From: Ga0077555 sp964500805
GTDB taxonomy: Bacteria; Pseudomonadota; Alphaproteobacteria; Rhizobiales; Hyphomicrobiaceae
Assembly: GCA_964500805.1 (NCBI GenBank)
Contig: CAZCQH010000032.1
Coordinates: forward strand, 1 to 64,000
Length of the DNA stretch: 64,000 nucleotides
Reading direction: 5' to 3'
Part shown: in pieces, positions 44,232 to 52,743 of the stretch
How the letters are laid out: each line of letters starts with the position of its first letter
Numbering within the stretch: the first letter of the stretch is position 1
The notes under the pieces: generated by a model
The model's database searches: none
What the model was told of the DNA's origin: nothing
What the model saw: only the letters and a program-made list of their open reading frames with translations
Translations under genes and position numbers: made by a program

Positions 44232-45119
44232 ATGGCAATATGGGACTGCTTCACCTTCTTCAACGAGCTCGACATTCTCGAGCTCAGGCTGGCGGAGCTT
44301 TATCCCGTGGTCGATCGCTTCGTCATAGCGGAAGCCACGCGAACGTTCTCCTACGAGGAAAAGCCGCTGCACTTCGCCGACAACCGCGAGCGCTTCAAAC
44401 CCTGGGCCGATAAGATCGTCCATGTCGTGATCGACGATCTCCCCGCCGAAGGTGATGCGTGGGATCGCGAGGCCTTTCAGCGCAACGCCGCCGCGCGCGG
44501 TCTTGCCGAGGCCAGGCCCGACGACATCGTGATGATCTCCGATGTCGACGAGATCCCGTTTCCCGAGCATATCGCCAAGCTCAGTCCTGAAACCGTCGCC
44601 GGCCACATCTGGTTCATCGAGTGCGACTACTACACCTACAAGCTGAACCTCGCGATCAACAACAAGTGGGTGGGCTTGTGCGCCATCCGGGCGCTGCAGA
44701 AGAAGCACATGCCCCCGTTGCAGCAGTTGCGCGCCTTCCGCGCCCGCCAGAGCCGCAGCCTGCCGTTTGCAGTCAATCAGGCGATCAATGTCGCGAAGAA
44801 CGTATTCCGCATCGGGCGACCACTGACGCACCGCCTGATCGAGCATGGCGGCTGGCATTTCACGTTTATGAACACGCCGGAGAAGATCCAGTACAAGATC
44901 AAGAGTTACGCGCATCAGGAGCGCAACACGCCGGAGTTCAACAACCTGCAGAACATCCAGCGCATGATCGTCGAGGGCCGCAGCATCTGCGGGCGAACAC
45001 TTCGCTTGGCGCCGATGGAGGAGATGCCGAGGACGGTGCGCGGCGCACCCGGCCGCTGGCGTCACCTGCTGCACGATGGTCCCGCGCCAGGCAGCGCTGC
45101 CCGCCACGCGGCAGAGTAG
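44232..45119 (+). CDS. glycosyltransferase family 17 protein
   Basis: A 295-aa protein related to eukaryotic beta-1,4-mannosyl-glycoprotein N-acetylglucosaminyltransferase (MGAT3). From the ATG at 44232 it begins MAIWDCFTFFNELDILELRL, the typical GT17 start. The DxD-type metal site is in MISDVDEIPFPEH, followed by FIECDYYTYKLNLAINNKWVG and HGGWHFTFMNTPEKIQYKIK. The in-frame ATG at 44190 is an alternative. Bacterial GT17 proteins occur in scattered genomes; a role in capsule or lipopolysaccharide is plausible but not shown here. Confidence 0.88.
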   Translation: MAIWDCFTFFNELDILELRLAELYPVVDRFVIAEATRTFSYEEKPLHFADNRERFKPWADKIVHVVIDDLPAEGDAWDREAFQRNAAARGLAEARPDDIVMISDVDEIPFPEHIAKLSPETVAGHIWFIECDYYTYKLNLAINNKWVGLCAIRALQKKHMPPLQQLRAFRARQSRSLPFAVNQAINVAKNVFRIGRPLTHRLIEHGGWHFTFMNTPEKIQYKIKSYAHQERNTPEFNNLQNIQRMIVEGRSICGRTLRLAPMEEMPRTVRGAPGRWRHLLHDGPAPGSAARHAAE

Positions 45120-45152
45120 GGCGATCGTGCGTCTTCGCGCAGTGCGCTGGTC

Positions 45153-45992
45153 TCAACTGGCGCTGCCGCCACTGTGCACCAGTTCGATTCGCTGCGTCTC
45201 CGGCAGGTCGATGCCGACGCTCAACAGTGCGCTCCGTGCCGACAGAGCCACACGATCGGTCATGGCGAGCACGTTGGCCTGCGGCGGATGCACCCAGAAG
45301 TAGAGCGTGATGTCCGCCGAAAGCTCGCCCATGCGCGTGACATAGACCCAAGGTCCTGGATCATCGAGAACGCCGTCGATCGATGGAAGGCGGTCCCGCA
45401 AGGTCCGCAAGGCAAGCTCGAGGTCCTGGTCGTATCCGATGCCGAGCGTGATCTCGACGCGCCGGCTCTCGAGTGCGGTGCGCACCAGCACTGCATTGGA
45501 ATAGACTTCGCTGTTGGGCACGATCACACGCTCACCTTGGTAGGTGCGGATGTAGGTCGAGCGCACTCGGATTTCCTCGACCGTCCCCTCAAAGCCGCGC
45601 GTCTGGATCTCGTCGCCTGGTGTAAAGGGCCGCCGCCAGAGGATCAGAAGCCCGGCAAGAAAATTCTGCAGAATATCCTTGAACGCAAATCCGATTGCGA
45701 CCGACGTGATGCCGAGACCTGCAACGAGGTCCCCGGGTTTGAAAGCAGGAAAGACGACGACGGCTCCAACCAGCAGTCCCAACAGAAAAATGGCGCCCGA
45801 TGTCAGTTGGCCAAGTGCCACGGCAAGGGCAGCGTCGCCGTTTCTCAGCCGGATCGCATATCTCACCGCCCGCGATGCGAGCCGCGCGAGTGCGGCGAAG
45901 ATCAGAACGACAAGCAACGCGACGAGGATGTAGGGAGTGCGCGCCACCATCCCCTCCCACATGCCGATCAATGTCTGCCAGAACACCTCCAA
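45153..45992 (-). CDS. small-conductance mechanosensitive channel (MscS family)
   Basis: A 279-aa membrane channel that releases solutes on hypo-osmotic shock. Three hydrophobic segments lead to the pore helix VAGLGITSVAIGFAFKDILQNFLAGLLIL, quoted in part as GLGITSVAIGFAFKD, with the Gly/Ala pattern of MscS TM3. The beta domain follows with RPFTPGDEIQTRGFEGTVEEI and RGERVIVPNSEVYSNAV (here YQGERVIVPNSE). It starts at ATG 45990-45992 and is 16 bp downstream of the DUF2254 gene, likely cotranscribed with it. Confidence 0.92.
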   Translation of the reverse strand: MEVFWQTLIGMWEGMVARTPYILVALLVVLIFAALARLASRAVRYAIRLRNGDAALAVALGQLTSGAIFLLGLLVGAVVVFPAFKPGDLVAGLGITSVAIGFAFKDILQNFLAGLLILWRRPFTPGDEIQTRGFEGTVEEIRVRSTYIRTYQGERVIVPNSEVYSNAVLVRTALESRRVEITLGIGYDQDLELALRTLRDRLPSIDGVLDDPGPWVYVTRMGELSADITLYFWVHPPQANVLAMTDRVALSARSALLSVGIDLPETQRIELVHSGGSAS

Positions 45993-46007
45993 CCGACACC
46001 TCGCTTT

Positions 46008-47405
46008 TCACACCTCAGATCCGAAGGTCCGAGCGCGGTCCCCACCGCGGTGCAGGGCCGGCTCGCCGGATGCGATGGCTTGCCGCGTGCGTTCCAGCCG
46101 GTCGCGCACCATCGCAAGATCACTCGCCTCTGATATGCTGGAACTGGCGAGATGCCCGATCCGCTCGGATTGGTCGGCGAGCGCTTTTCTGCGTTCATCA
46201 GGCGTGACGTTGAGAGCGAGAATTTCCAGCGATTCGAGTTGACCCAAGAGAATCGCCACATTGCCGGAGCCATTTTGGCGAATCTGATCGAACGCGAGGG
46301 CGAGCACATCTGCGAAGTCGGGGTGCCGTCCGAAAATTCGTAGCTTGCCCTCATGATAATGCTTCGGGACGACCAGGGCCCTGTCGGCGATGTGCACGAG
46401 AATTGCACACAGATAGTGCACAGCCGTTGCAGCGGTGGTCGTGTCGTTGATGCCGGGCGACAGAGCTTTGATGGCCGTGTCGACGATCTGGCGTATGCCG
46501 AACGCGGGATCTTGCTCAACCGTGCGGAAATTGCCGAGACCGAAGCAAGAGGCGACCACGCGGCTGATGGAAGCGTCGTCAGTTCTGCGCTTGCTGGTAT
46601 CAGTTCCGATCCAGGCGATTGGCAGGCCTGATATCACGAAATGCCCGGGCCCGTGCTCAATTCGGACAACGATGTCATGCTCAGCAGATGCCCGCAGCAG
46701 GGGTTCGATCTCGACAGTCTGCACATAGCCGGTCGAGGGCGCCGGAACGGGTTCCCAATGGGTGATGGTGTCCTGAACGGACTTGCGCGTTGCGGCCTCT
46801 TCTTGGGCTTTCCGCGCTTCGGGAAAATGTTCTTCCAGCGCTTTGATCGTTTCCTCAGCCACGTCCGCAATGATCTTGGAAGCCTGCAGCGATCGCGCGA
46901 CGTGATGAATGAAATAGACCAGCAGAGCAGTGCCTGCGACAGCATGCAGAAAAGCAACCCAGATCGAGATGCTCGGCACGAATGCGCCGGTTGCCTCGTC
47001 GTCGACGCGAATCGTACGCAGGACCGTCAAGCAGTAGACATAGATGCCTGCGAACGAGCCGAGCACGATCTGGTTTGAGCGGTCGCGCATGAAGTTGCGC
47101 AGGATGCGGGGCGTGTATTGCTGGGATGCCTGGCTCAGCGCTGCGATCGTGATCGAGAAGGTGACGCCGGCCACGGTGATCATCGACGACGCGATTGCCG
47201 ACACCATCTCGCGAGCCCCTTCAGCACCCACCCCGAAAAGAAGCGGCCACTGATCAGTCCAGCTCGAGCCGAGCTGCACATCAATCCAGATTGTAAGCAA
47301 TGCGAGAAGAGCCGAGCCAGCAACCAGCGACCCCGGCACGAACCAGAGGCTGGAATGCAGGATGATCCAAAGCTGCTGCAGTCGGCGAGGATGGGGAAAT
47401 GTCAA
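46008..47405 (-). CDS. DUF2254 domain membrane protein
   Basis: A 465-aa protein with four hydrophobic segments in the first ~170 residues (WFVPGSLVAGSALLALLTIWI; SAIASSMITVAGVTFSITIA; IVLGSFAGIYVYCLTVL; VAFLHAVAGTALLVYFIHHV) and a long soluble C-terminal part containing HYLCAILVHIADRALV. SQASQQYTPRILRNFMRDR after TM2 is the DUF2254 signature. Function unknown. It sits immediately upstream of MscS on the same strand, which hints at an envelope-stress or osmotic context. Confidence 0.9.
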   Translation of the reverse strand: MTFPHPRRLQQLWIILHSSLWFVPGSLVAGSALLALLTIWIDVQLGSSWTDQWPLLFGVGAEGAREMVSAIASSMITVAGVTFSITIAALSQASQQYTPRILRNFMRDRSNQIVLGSFAGIYVYCLTVLRTIRVDDEATGAFVPSISIWVAFLHAVAGTALLVYFIHHVARSLQASKIIADVAEETIKALEEHFPEARKAQEEAATRKSVQDTITHWEPVPAPSTGYVQTVEIEPLLRASAEHDIVVRIEHGPGHFVISGLPIAWIGTDTSKRRTDDASISRVVASCFGLGNFRTVEQDPAFGIRQIVDTAIKALSPGINDTTTAATAVHYLCAILVHIADRALVVPKHYHEGKLRIFGRHPDFADVLALAFDQIRQNGSGNVAILLGQLESLEILALNVTPDERRKALADQSERIGHLASSSISEASDLAMVRDRLERTRQAIASGEPALHRGGDRARTFGSEV

Positions 47406-47657
47406 ATGCTTGCCCGTGCGTAATGGGAGATCGCCCCGCAGACCGGAGCAACGCCGCCGGAAAAGGTTAGTTCCAATCTCGAGGCGCGCACCGATGTGAG
47501 GCTGTGTCCAAGACCCGCGCGAAGCTTGCTTGATGCGTATCGGGTCAATTCGAGCTTATGATCACGGCGAAGCACCAACCGCTACAGCGCGGGCAGGCCG
47601 CAGGTACGGCGTGCCGCCGCGTTCTCGATTGCTGCATCACGCGAGGAGCATTTGCCC

Positions 47658-48419
47658 ATGTCCAGCACAGTCCTGTTTGCCAAAGGCAACTACCGCACCA
47701 TTCCCGCAGTGTTCCAGTACTCGGGCGGCGCGGCCGCGGAGCCCGGCTTTGCCATCGAGCGCGTTACGTTCCGCAACTGGCTGCCGCTCGCGGAAGGGTT
47801 CCAGCGCGTCGAGGCCTATCTGAAGGCCATCGGCCGGCCGCTGACTGCGTTCTGCGCGTGCGAGCTGCGATCGCCGGGCCAATTCTCCGAAGCCGGCTTC
47901 ATCGCCTTCAACCAGCACTACTGCGAGACGCTCGCGCGCTGGGGGATCTACGATCCGGCGACCAAGTTCAATCCGGTCGCGCGCTCAAACGTGTGTCCGC
48001 TGCTCGACGCGCCGCCCGAGCCCGGGTTCTACGCGTTCTCCTATACGGTGCCCTCACAGTCGAAGCAGCCGTCTTTCGTCATCTCCGGCAGCGGTGAAGC
48101 ACCTGAGGGCAAAGGCGCCTATGGCAAGTTCATCGTGCGGCGCGGCGAGACGACGCCCGATGCCATGGCAGAGAAGGCCCGAGCGGTGCTGGGCGAAATG
48201 GAGCGGCGCATGGGACTCTTCGGCTTCGGTTGGAAGGACACGACGGCAGCGCACATCTACACGGTGCATGACATCGGCTCGTTCCTTGGGTCCGAGATCG
48301 TGAGCCGTGGGGCGGCGAAAAACGGCGCCATCTGGCATCTGGCGCGTCCGCCTGTGGTGGAGCTCGAGTACGAGATGGATTGCCGCTCCGTGGAGATCGA
48401 ACGCCAGCTCGCCATATGA
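47658..48419 (+). CDS. conserved hypothetical protein, possibly RidA-like fold
   Basis: A 253-aa soluble protein I do not recognise by name. The ATG at 47658 (MSSTVLFAKG) has GAGGAG ten bases upstream; a TTG at 47652 is in frame. The segment AIGRPLTAFCACELRSPGQF then SEAGFIAFNQHYCETLARWG resembles the pattern of a RidA/YjgF domain (a strand with V-x-T-x-EL, then F-N-x-x-Y). Conserved-looking Cys and aromatic residues follow (NVCPLLDAPPEPGFYAFSYT). Divergent from DUF2254; no pathway context. Confidence 0.6.
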   Translation: MSSTVLFAKGNYRTIPAVFQYSGGAAAEPGFAIERVTFRNWLPLAEGFQRVEAYLKAIGRPLTAFCACELRSPGQFSEAGFIAFNQHYCETLARWGIYDPATKFNPVARSNVCPLLDAPPEPGFYAFSYTVPSQSKQPSFVISGSGEAPEGKGAYGKFIVRRGETTPDAMAEKARAVLGEMERRMGLFGFGWKDTTAAHIYTVHDIGSFLGSEIVSRGAAKNGAIWHLARPPVVELEYEMDCRSVEIERQLAI

Positions 48420-48432
48420 CACCCGTGCAGAG

Positions 48433-49242
48433 CTACGGCGCTCGCAATCGTAAGATCTCGAGTGGGCCGAGCTCGTGGTTGACAAGCGCTCTTCTGAACA
48501 GCGGCCGCCGCGGACGCGGTCGATAGGAGCGGTCTGGCTTGTCGTCCTCCTCCTGCGCGACCGCCCGAGCCCTGCGTGATGCCGACTCCGCCGCTGCTGA
48601 GCGCTCAGGCCGAGGTGCGGGCGGCAAAGCGGAAGAGGCTGACGAGGCAAGCCCGGGCGCGGCTCGTGAAAAATTGCCGCCGGGTTCGATCTGCCGGTTT
48701 CCTCCATTGATGTCGGCGCGCACCTCGTCGGAGGGCGCGGAAGACGCGCCAGCGGGCACATTGGCCGAGGTGGATAGCTCGGGCGGTGCGGATCGGAGCG
48801 GACGAAGCTCGACCACAGGCAGCGTCGTAATAATCGCCGCCGATGATCGAGGCCGATCGGAGGCACCACGCGCTTGCGTGCCCGGCGGCGCTGTCCCAGG
48901 TTTGGACCGCGAGCGGTCGGGCGGCGTCTCCGCGACAAATCCGGCGACGGCAGGCGCGGAGGTGGCCGTCGTAGCATCAGTGCGGTCGGTGCCCGATGAG
49001 CTCATGCGCGAGGCCAGCCCTCGGGCGGCCTCCAGTGTCGCCGCGTCCCGGGGGGTCTGAGGTCGTGTTCCCGGCCATTGATAAGCCCGCCAGCCGCCGG
49101 TGAGCGAGAACGGCTCAGTCACATCCGTGTTGGGCACACGATCGGCGCCTCGCTGTCGCCAGTGCAGCGCGAAGACGGCGATCAGCGCCATCCCGAACAG
49201 GGACGTCAACACTCCGAAGCTCAGCTTCCAGCGGGCGCTCAT
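48433..49242 (-). CDS. single-pass membrane protein with Pro/Ala/Ser-rich tail, hypothetical
   Basis: A 269-aa protein from the ATG at 49240-49242. One membrane segment (LTSLFGMALIAVFALHW) follows a short cytoplasmic start, then about 200 residues of low-complexity Pro/Ala/Ser/Arg-rich sequence, including a short motif PFSLTGGWRAYQWPG. The tail is predicted disordered and may span the periplasm. An in-frame TTG at 49362 would add 40 residues (LSIDPGETLLVLPLALPPS). I do not recognise it. It converges with the gene at 47658. Confidence 0.55.
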   Translation of the reverse strand: MSARWKLSFGVLTSLFGMALIAVFALHWRQRGADRVPNTDVTEPFSLTGGWRAYQWPGTRPQTPRDAATLEAARGLASRMSSSGTDRTDATTATSAPAVAGFVAETPPDRSRSKPGTAPPGTQARGASDRPRSSAAIITTLPVVELRPLRSAPPELSTSANVPAGASSAPSDEVRADINGGNRQIEPGGNFSRAAPGLASSASSALPPAPRPERSAAAESASRRARAVAQEEDDKPDRSYRPRPRRPLFRRALVNHELGPLEILRLRAP

Positions 49243-49528
49243 ATCCGACGGCGGAGGGCTAGGCGGCAGCGCCAAAGGCAGTACGAGCAGCGTCTCGCCG
49301 GGATCAATCGAAAGTCGAATCAGTTGGCTTGACAGCTTAACGTGAGTGCGCCTCGCGGCCAAGATGCTGATTCAAATTAAAAATATCTTGCCTGGAAGGG
49401 GCCCAGGCGGCCGTTCTCCCCGTTCTGCGTCCACGTCGCATCAGGTGCGGCAACATTGCACAGCTGCCGCGCGTGAGGCATAGTTGTGCGACCGAGCTTT
49501 GGAAGAACGCAGTCGGCCGGGAGGGTCG

Positions 49529-50311
49529 ATGACACAAACGCTTGCGACTGACGCCACCAGGGTTGGCCAACAGGCCCCGCGGGCGATTGAGATTTCGAGC
49601 ATGCACAAATGGTACGGTGAGTTCCATGTGCTGCGAAACATCAATCTGACCGTCGCGCAGGGGGAGAAGATCGTCATTTGCGGCCCGTCGGGGTCCGGAA
49701 AGTCCACGCTTATCCGCTGCATCAACCGGTTGGAGGAGCACCAGCAGGGCAGGATCGTCGTCGAGGGAACGGAGCTGACCGGCGACCTGCGCCAAATCGA
49801 TGCCATCCGCGCCAATGTCGGCATGGTGTTTCAGTCATTCAATCTGTTTCCGCACCTGACCGTAATGGACAACCTTTGTCTGGCGCCGATCTGGGTGAAA
49901 AGGATGCCGCGCGCCGAGGCCGAGCGCGTTGCGATGCAGTACCTGACGCGCGTGAAGATCCCAGAGCAGGCCCACAAGTATCCGGGCCAGCTCTCGGGCG
50001 GCCAGCAGCAGCGCGTTGCCATCGCGCGCGCGCTCTGCATGAACCCGCGCATCATGCTGTTCGACGAGCCGACCTCGGCCCTTGATCCCGAGATGATCAA
50101 GGAAGTGCTCGACGTGATGATCGAGCTTGCGAACTCCGGCATGACGATGCTGTGCGTGACGCACGAGATGGGGTTCGCCCGTTCCGTCGCCGATCGCATC
50201 ATCTTCATGGACAAAGGTGAGATCGTTGAGGAAGGCCCGCCGAAGACGTTTTTCGCCAATCCGCGGGAGGAGCGCACCAAGCTCTTCCTGTCGCAGATCC
50301 TCAATCACTGA
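49529..50311 (+). CDS. aapP: general L-amino acid ABC transporter, ATP-binding protein (AapP-like)
   Basis: ATPase of a polar amino-acid importer, 260 aa. The ATG at 49529 (MTQTLATD) is preceded by GGGAGGG. The Walker A is GPSGSGKST, the Q-loop is in MVFQSFNLFPHLT, the signature is LSGGQQQR, the Walker B is IMLFDEPTSALD, and the H-loop is VTHEMGFAR. It is first in a four-gene set with the binding protein and two permeases; in Rhizobium the usual order is aapJQMP, with the ATPase last. AapP would act on the cytoplasmic face. Confidence 0.93.
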   Translation: MTQTLATDATRVGQQAPRAIEISSMHKWYGEFHVLRNINLTVAQGEKIVICGPSGSGKSTLIRCINRLEEHQQGRIVVEGTELTGDLRQIDAIRANVGMVFQSFNLFPHLTVMDNLCLAPIWVKRMPRAEAERVAMQYLTRVKIPEQAHKYPGQLSGGQQQRVAIARALCMNPRIMLFDEPTSALDPEMIKEVLDVMIELANSGMTMLCVTHEMGFARSVADRIIFMDKGEIVEEGPPKTFFANPREERTKLFLSQILNH

Positions 50312-50442
50312 GCCAAGATGCGTTGTCCGGACATATCGGCCGCAAGGATCTGCTAAAAGTCGCCTCACGGGTGACGCCGTAAGTGAAGCACTGCGGCGCA
50401 CCGGGAGAAACGAGTATGCGAGTCGAAGAAAGGGAGACTGGA

Positions 50443-51471
50443 ATGAAGCAATTGATCAAGACCGGCGCGGTCATCGCCGTTGCGCTCGCGGGGCTCGCCT
50501 CCGCCGCGCAGGCGCAGGGCAACAGCGTCGTTGCGGCCATCAAGGCGCGCGGCAACATCAACTGCGGCGTGAGCCCTGGCGTGCCGGGGTTCTCGAACCC
50601 GGATGACAAGGGCAACTGGAAGGGCTTCGACGTCGACTACTGCCGCGCCGTCGCCGCCGCCATCTTCAATGATGCAAGCAAGGTATCCTACAAGCCGCTG
50701 ACCGCGAAGGAGCGCTTCACGGCGCTGCAGTCCGGCGAAGTGGATATCCTCTCGCGCACGACGACGTGGACCATGAGCCGCGACAGCTCCATGGGCCTCG
50801 TGTTCGCCGGCATCATGTACTACGACGGCCAGGGCTTCATCGTGAACAAGAAGCTCGGCGTGAAATCGGCGAAGGAGCTGAAGGGCGCGACGGTTTGCGT
50901 GCAAACCGGCACGACCACAGAGCTCAATCTCGCTGACTACTTCCGCACGAACAAGATGGAGTACAAGCCCGTCGTGTTCGAAAAGGCGGACGAGGCCGTT
51001 GCCGCCTACGATTCCGGCCGCTGCGATGTCTACACGACCGACGCCTCGAGCCTTTACGCGCAACGCCTCAAAATGAAGAACCCCGACGAGAACGTGGTTC
51101 TGCCGGAGATCATTTCCAAGGAGCCGCTTGGTCCGGTGGTTCGCCAGGGCGACTGGCAGTGGTTCACGATGACCAAGTGGGTCTACTACGCGCTGATCAA
51201 CGCCGAGGAGCTGGGAGTCAATTCTAAGAACGTCGACGAGATGACCAAGTCGACGAACCCCGAGATCAAGCGGCTCCTCGGGAGCGAAGGCGACTTCGGC
51301 AAGGGCATCGGCCTCGACAACGACTGGGTCGTGCGAATTGTGAAGCAGGTCGGCAACTACGCCGAGATCTACGATCGCAATCTCGGTGATGGCTCGCCGA
51401 TCAAGATCGCCCGCGGCGTCAACAAGCTCTGGTCCGAAGGTGGCCTTCAGTACGCCCCACCAGTCCGCTGA
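50443..51471 (+). CDS. aapJ: general L-amino acid ABC transporter, substrate-binding protein (AapJ-like)
   Basis: Periplasmic binding protein of 342 aa. The ATG at 50443 has GGGAG about 10 nt upstream and opens a signal peptide (MKQLIKTGAVIAVALAGLAS, cleaved near AQAQ). The mature part has VKARGN-like IKARGNINCGVSPGVPGFSN, GFDVDYCRAVAAAIF, TWTMSRDSSMGLVFAG and YTTDASSLYAQRL, which match AapJ/BztA. It is 131 bp after aapP, a gap that could hold its own promoter, as binding proteins are often made in excess. It captures a broad range of amino acids. Confidence 0.94.
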   Translation: MKQLIKTGAVIAVALAGLASAAQAQGNSVVAAIKARGNINCGVSPGVPGFSNPDDKGNWKGFDVDYCRAVAAAIFNDASKVSYKPLTAKERFTALQSGEVDILSRTTTWTMSRDSSMGLVFAGIMYYDGQGFIVNKKLGVKSAKELKGATVCVQTGTTTELNLADYFRTNKMEYKPVVFEKADEAVAAYDSGRCDVYTTDASSLYAQRLKMKNPDENVVLPEIISKEPLGPVVRQGDWQWFTMTKWVYYALINAEELGVNSKNVDEMTKSTNPEIKRLLGSEGDFGKGIGLDNDWVVRIVKQVGNYAEIYDRNLGDGSPIKIARGVNKLWSEGGLQYAPPVR

Positions 51472-51533
51472 AGACTTTGAGTTGAGCTGGCCGGAGCAAT
51501 CCGGCCAGCTTCGTTTCTGGCGAGGGGACGAAC

Positions 51534-52736
51534 ATGGCGACAACGGTCTCGACTGAGCGGCAGCCGGCCGTCACTGCCCCCGCGCCGAGCCTTCTCTACC
51601 GGCGCGAAGTACGCCAGATCATATATCAGGTGGTCCTTGTCGTATTGCTTGCCGCTTTCTTCTGGATGGTGATCGGCAACGCGCGCAACAACCTGGCCCG
51701 GCAGAACGTCACGGCCGGCTTCGATTTTCTCGATCGCACGTCCGGTTTCGATATTTCGCAGTCGCTGATCAATTACTCCGCGACCTCCACCTTCGGCGAC
51801 GCGATACTCGTCGGGCTGCTGAATACGCTTGTCGTCGCCGCCATCGGCATCGTGCTCGCCACGATTGTCGGCTTTGTCATGGGCATCGCGCGGCTCTCGA
51901 ACAATTGGCTGATTGCGAAGCTGGCGTCCTGGTACGTCGAAATCGCGCGCAACGTGCCACTGCTGCTGCAGCTCTTCGTCTGGTATTTCGGCGTCATTCG
52001 GAACCTGCCGCCTGCGCGTCAGAGCTACCAAGTCCCCGGTGGCGGATATCTGAGCATCAAAGGGCTCTACCTGCCGAAGCCGGTGCCGGGCTCGGGCTTC
52101 GGATATGTTCTGGCGGCGCTGCTGATCGGCATCATTGCCTCGATCGCCTTTGCCTCCTACGCCAAGGCCTATCAGCGCCGCACCGGTCAGCGCCTGCCTG
52201 TGCTCTGGACCACGCTCTGGCTGATCCTCATTGTACCGGGGCTGCTGTTCCTTCTGCTGGGCGCGCCGCTCTCGTTCAGCTACCCGGAGCTGCAAGGCTT
52301 CAATTTTCGCGGCGGCATCGAGATCCTGCCCGAAATCGTCGCCATGCTCCTGGGACTCGTCTTCTATACGGGCGGCTACATCGCCGAGGTGGTTCGCGCA
52401 GGCATTATCGGCGTGGCCAAGGGCCAGAAGGAGGCCGCGCGTGCACTCGGCCTGCAGCCCGGCTTGATGATGCGCCTTGTCGTCATTCCGCAAGCGCTCC
52501 GCATCATCATTCCGCCGCTGACGAGCCAGTACCTGAACCTCACGAAGAACTCCTCGCTTGGCATCGCCATCGCTTACCCGGATCTGACGCACATTCTCGC
52601 GAACACCACACTCAATCAGACCAACCAGGCGATTGAGACCATCTCGATCCTGATGGGCATCTATCTGACGCTGAGCCTGCTCACGTCGCTCTTCATGAAC
52701 TGGTTCAACAAGCGCATGGCGCTGGTCGAGAGATAG
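51534..52736 (+). CDS. aapQ: general L-amino acid ABC transporter, permease 1 (AapQ-like)
   Basis: Inner-membrane permease of 400 aa, with GAGGGGAC upstream of the ATG. The long N-terminal part and large loop between the first segments and the permease domain (SATSTFGDAILVGLLNTLVV) are typical of AapQ/BztB. The EAA loop is EAARALGLQPGLMMRLVVIP, which contacts the ATPase. About eight hydrophobic segments are visible. It is 62 bp after aapJ and 7 bp before aapM, clearly one operon. Confidence 0.94.
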   Translation: MATTVSTERQPAVTAPAPSLLYRREVRQIIYQVVLVVLLAAFFWMVIGNARNNLARQNVTAGFDFLDRTSGFDISQSLINYSATSTFGDAILVGLLNTLVVAAIGIVLATIVGFVMGIARLSNNWLIAKLASWYVEIARNVPLLLQLFVWYFGVIRNLPPARQSYQVPGGGYLSIKGLYLPKPVPGSGFGYVLAALLIGIIASIAFASYAKAYQRRTGQRLPVLWTTLWLILIVPGLLFLLLGAPLSFSYPELQGFNFRGGIEILPEIVAMLLGLVFYTGGYIAEVVRAGIIGVAKGQKEAARALGLQPGLMMRLVVIPQALRIIIPPLTSQYLNLTKNSSLGIAIAYPDLTHILANTTLNQTNQAIETISILMGIYLTLSLLTSLFMNWFNKRMALVER

Positions 52737-52743
52737 GTGCGCC

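Noticed and set aside
50365..51543. 392-codon minus-strand frame opposite aapJ
   Set aside because: Antisense shadow without ribosome site; AapJ is clear on the plus strand.
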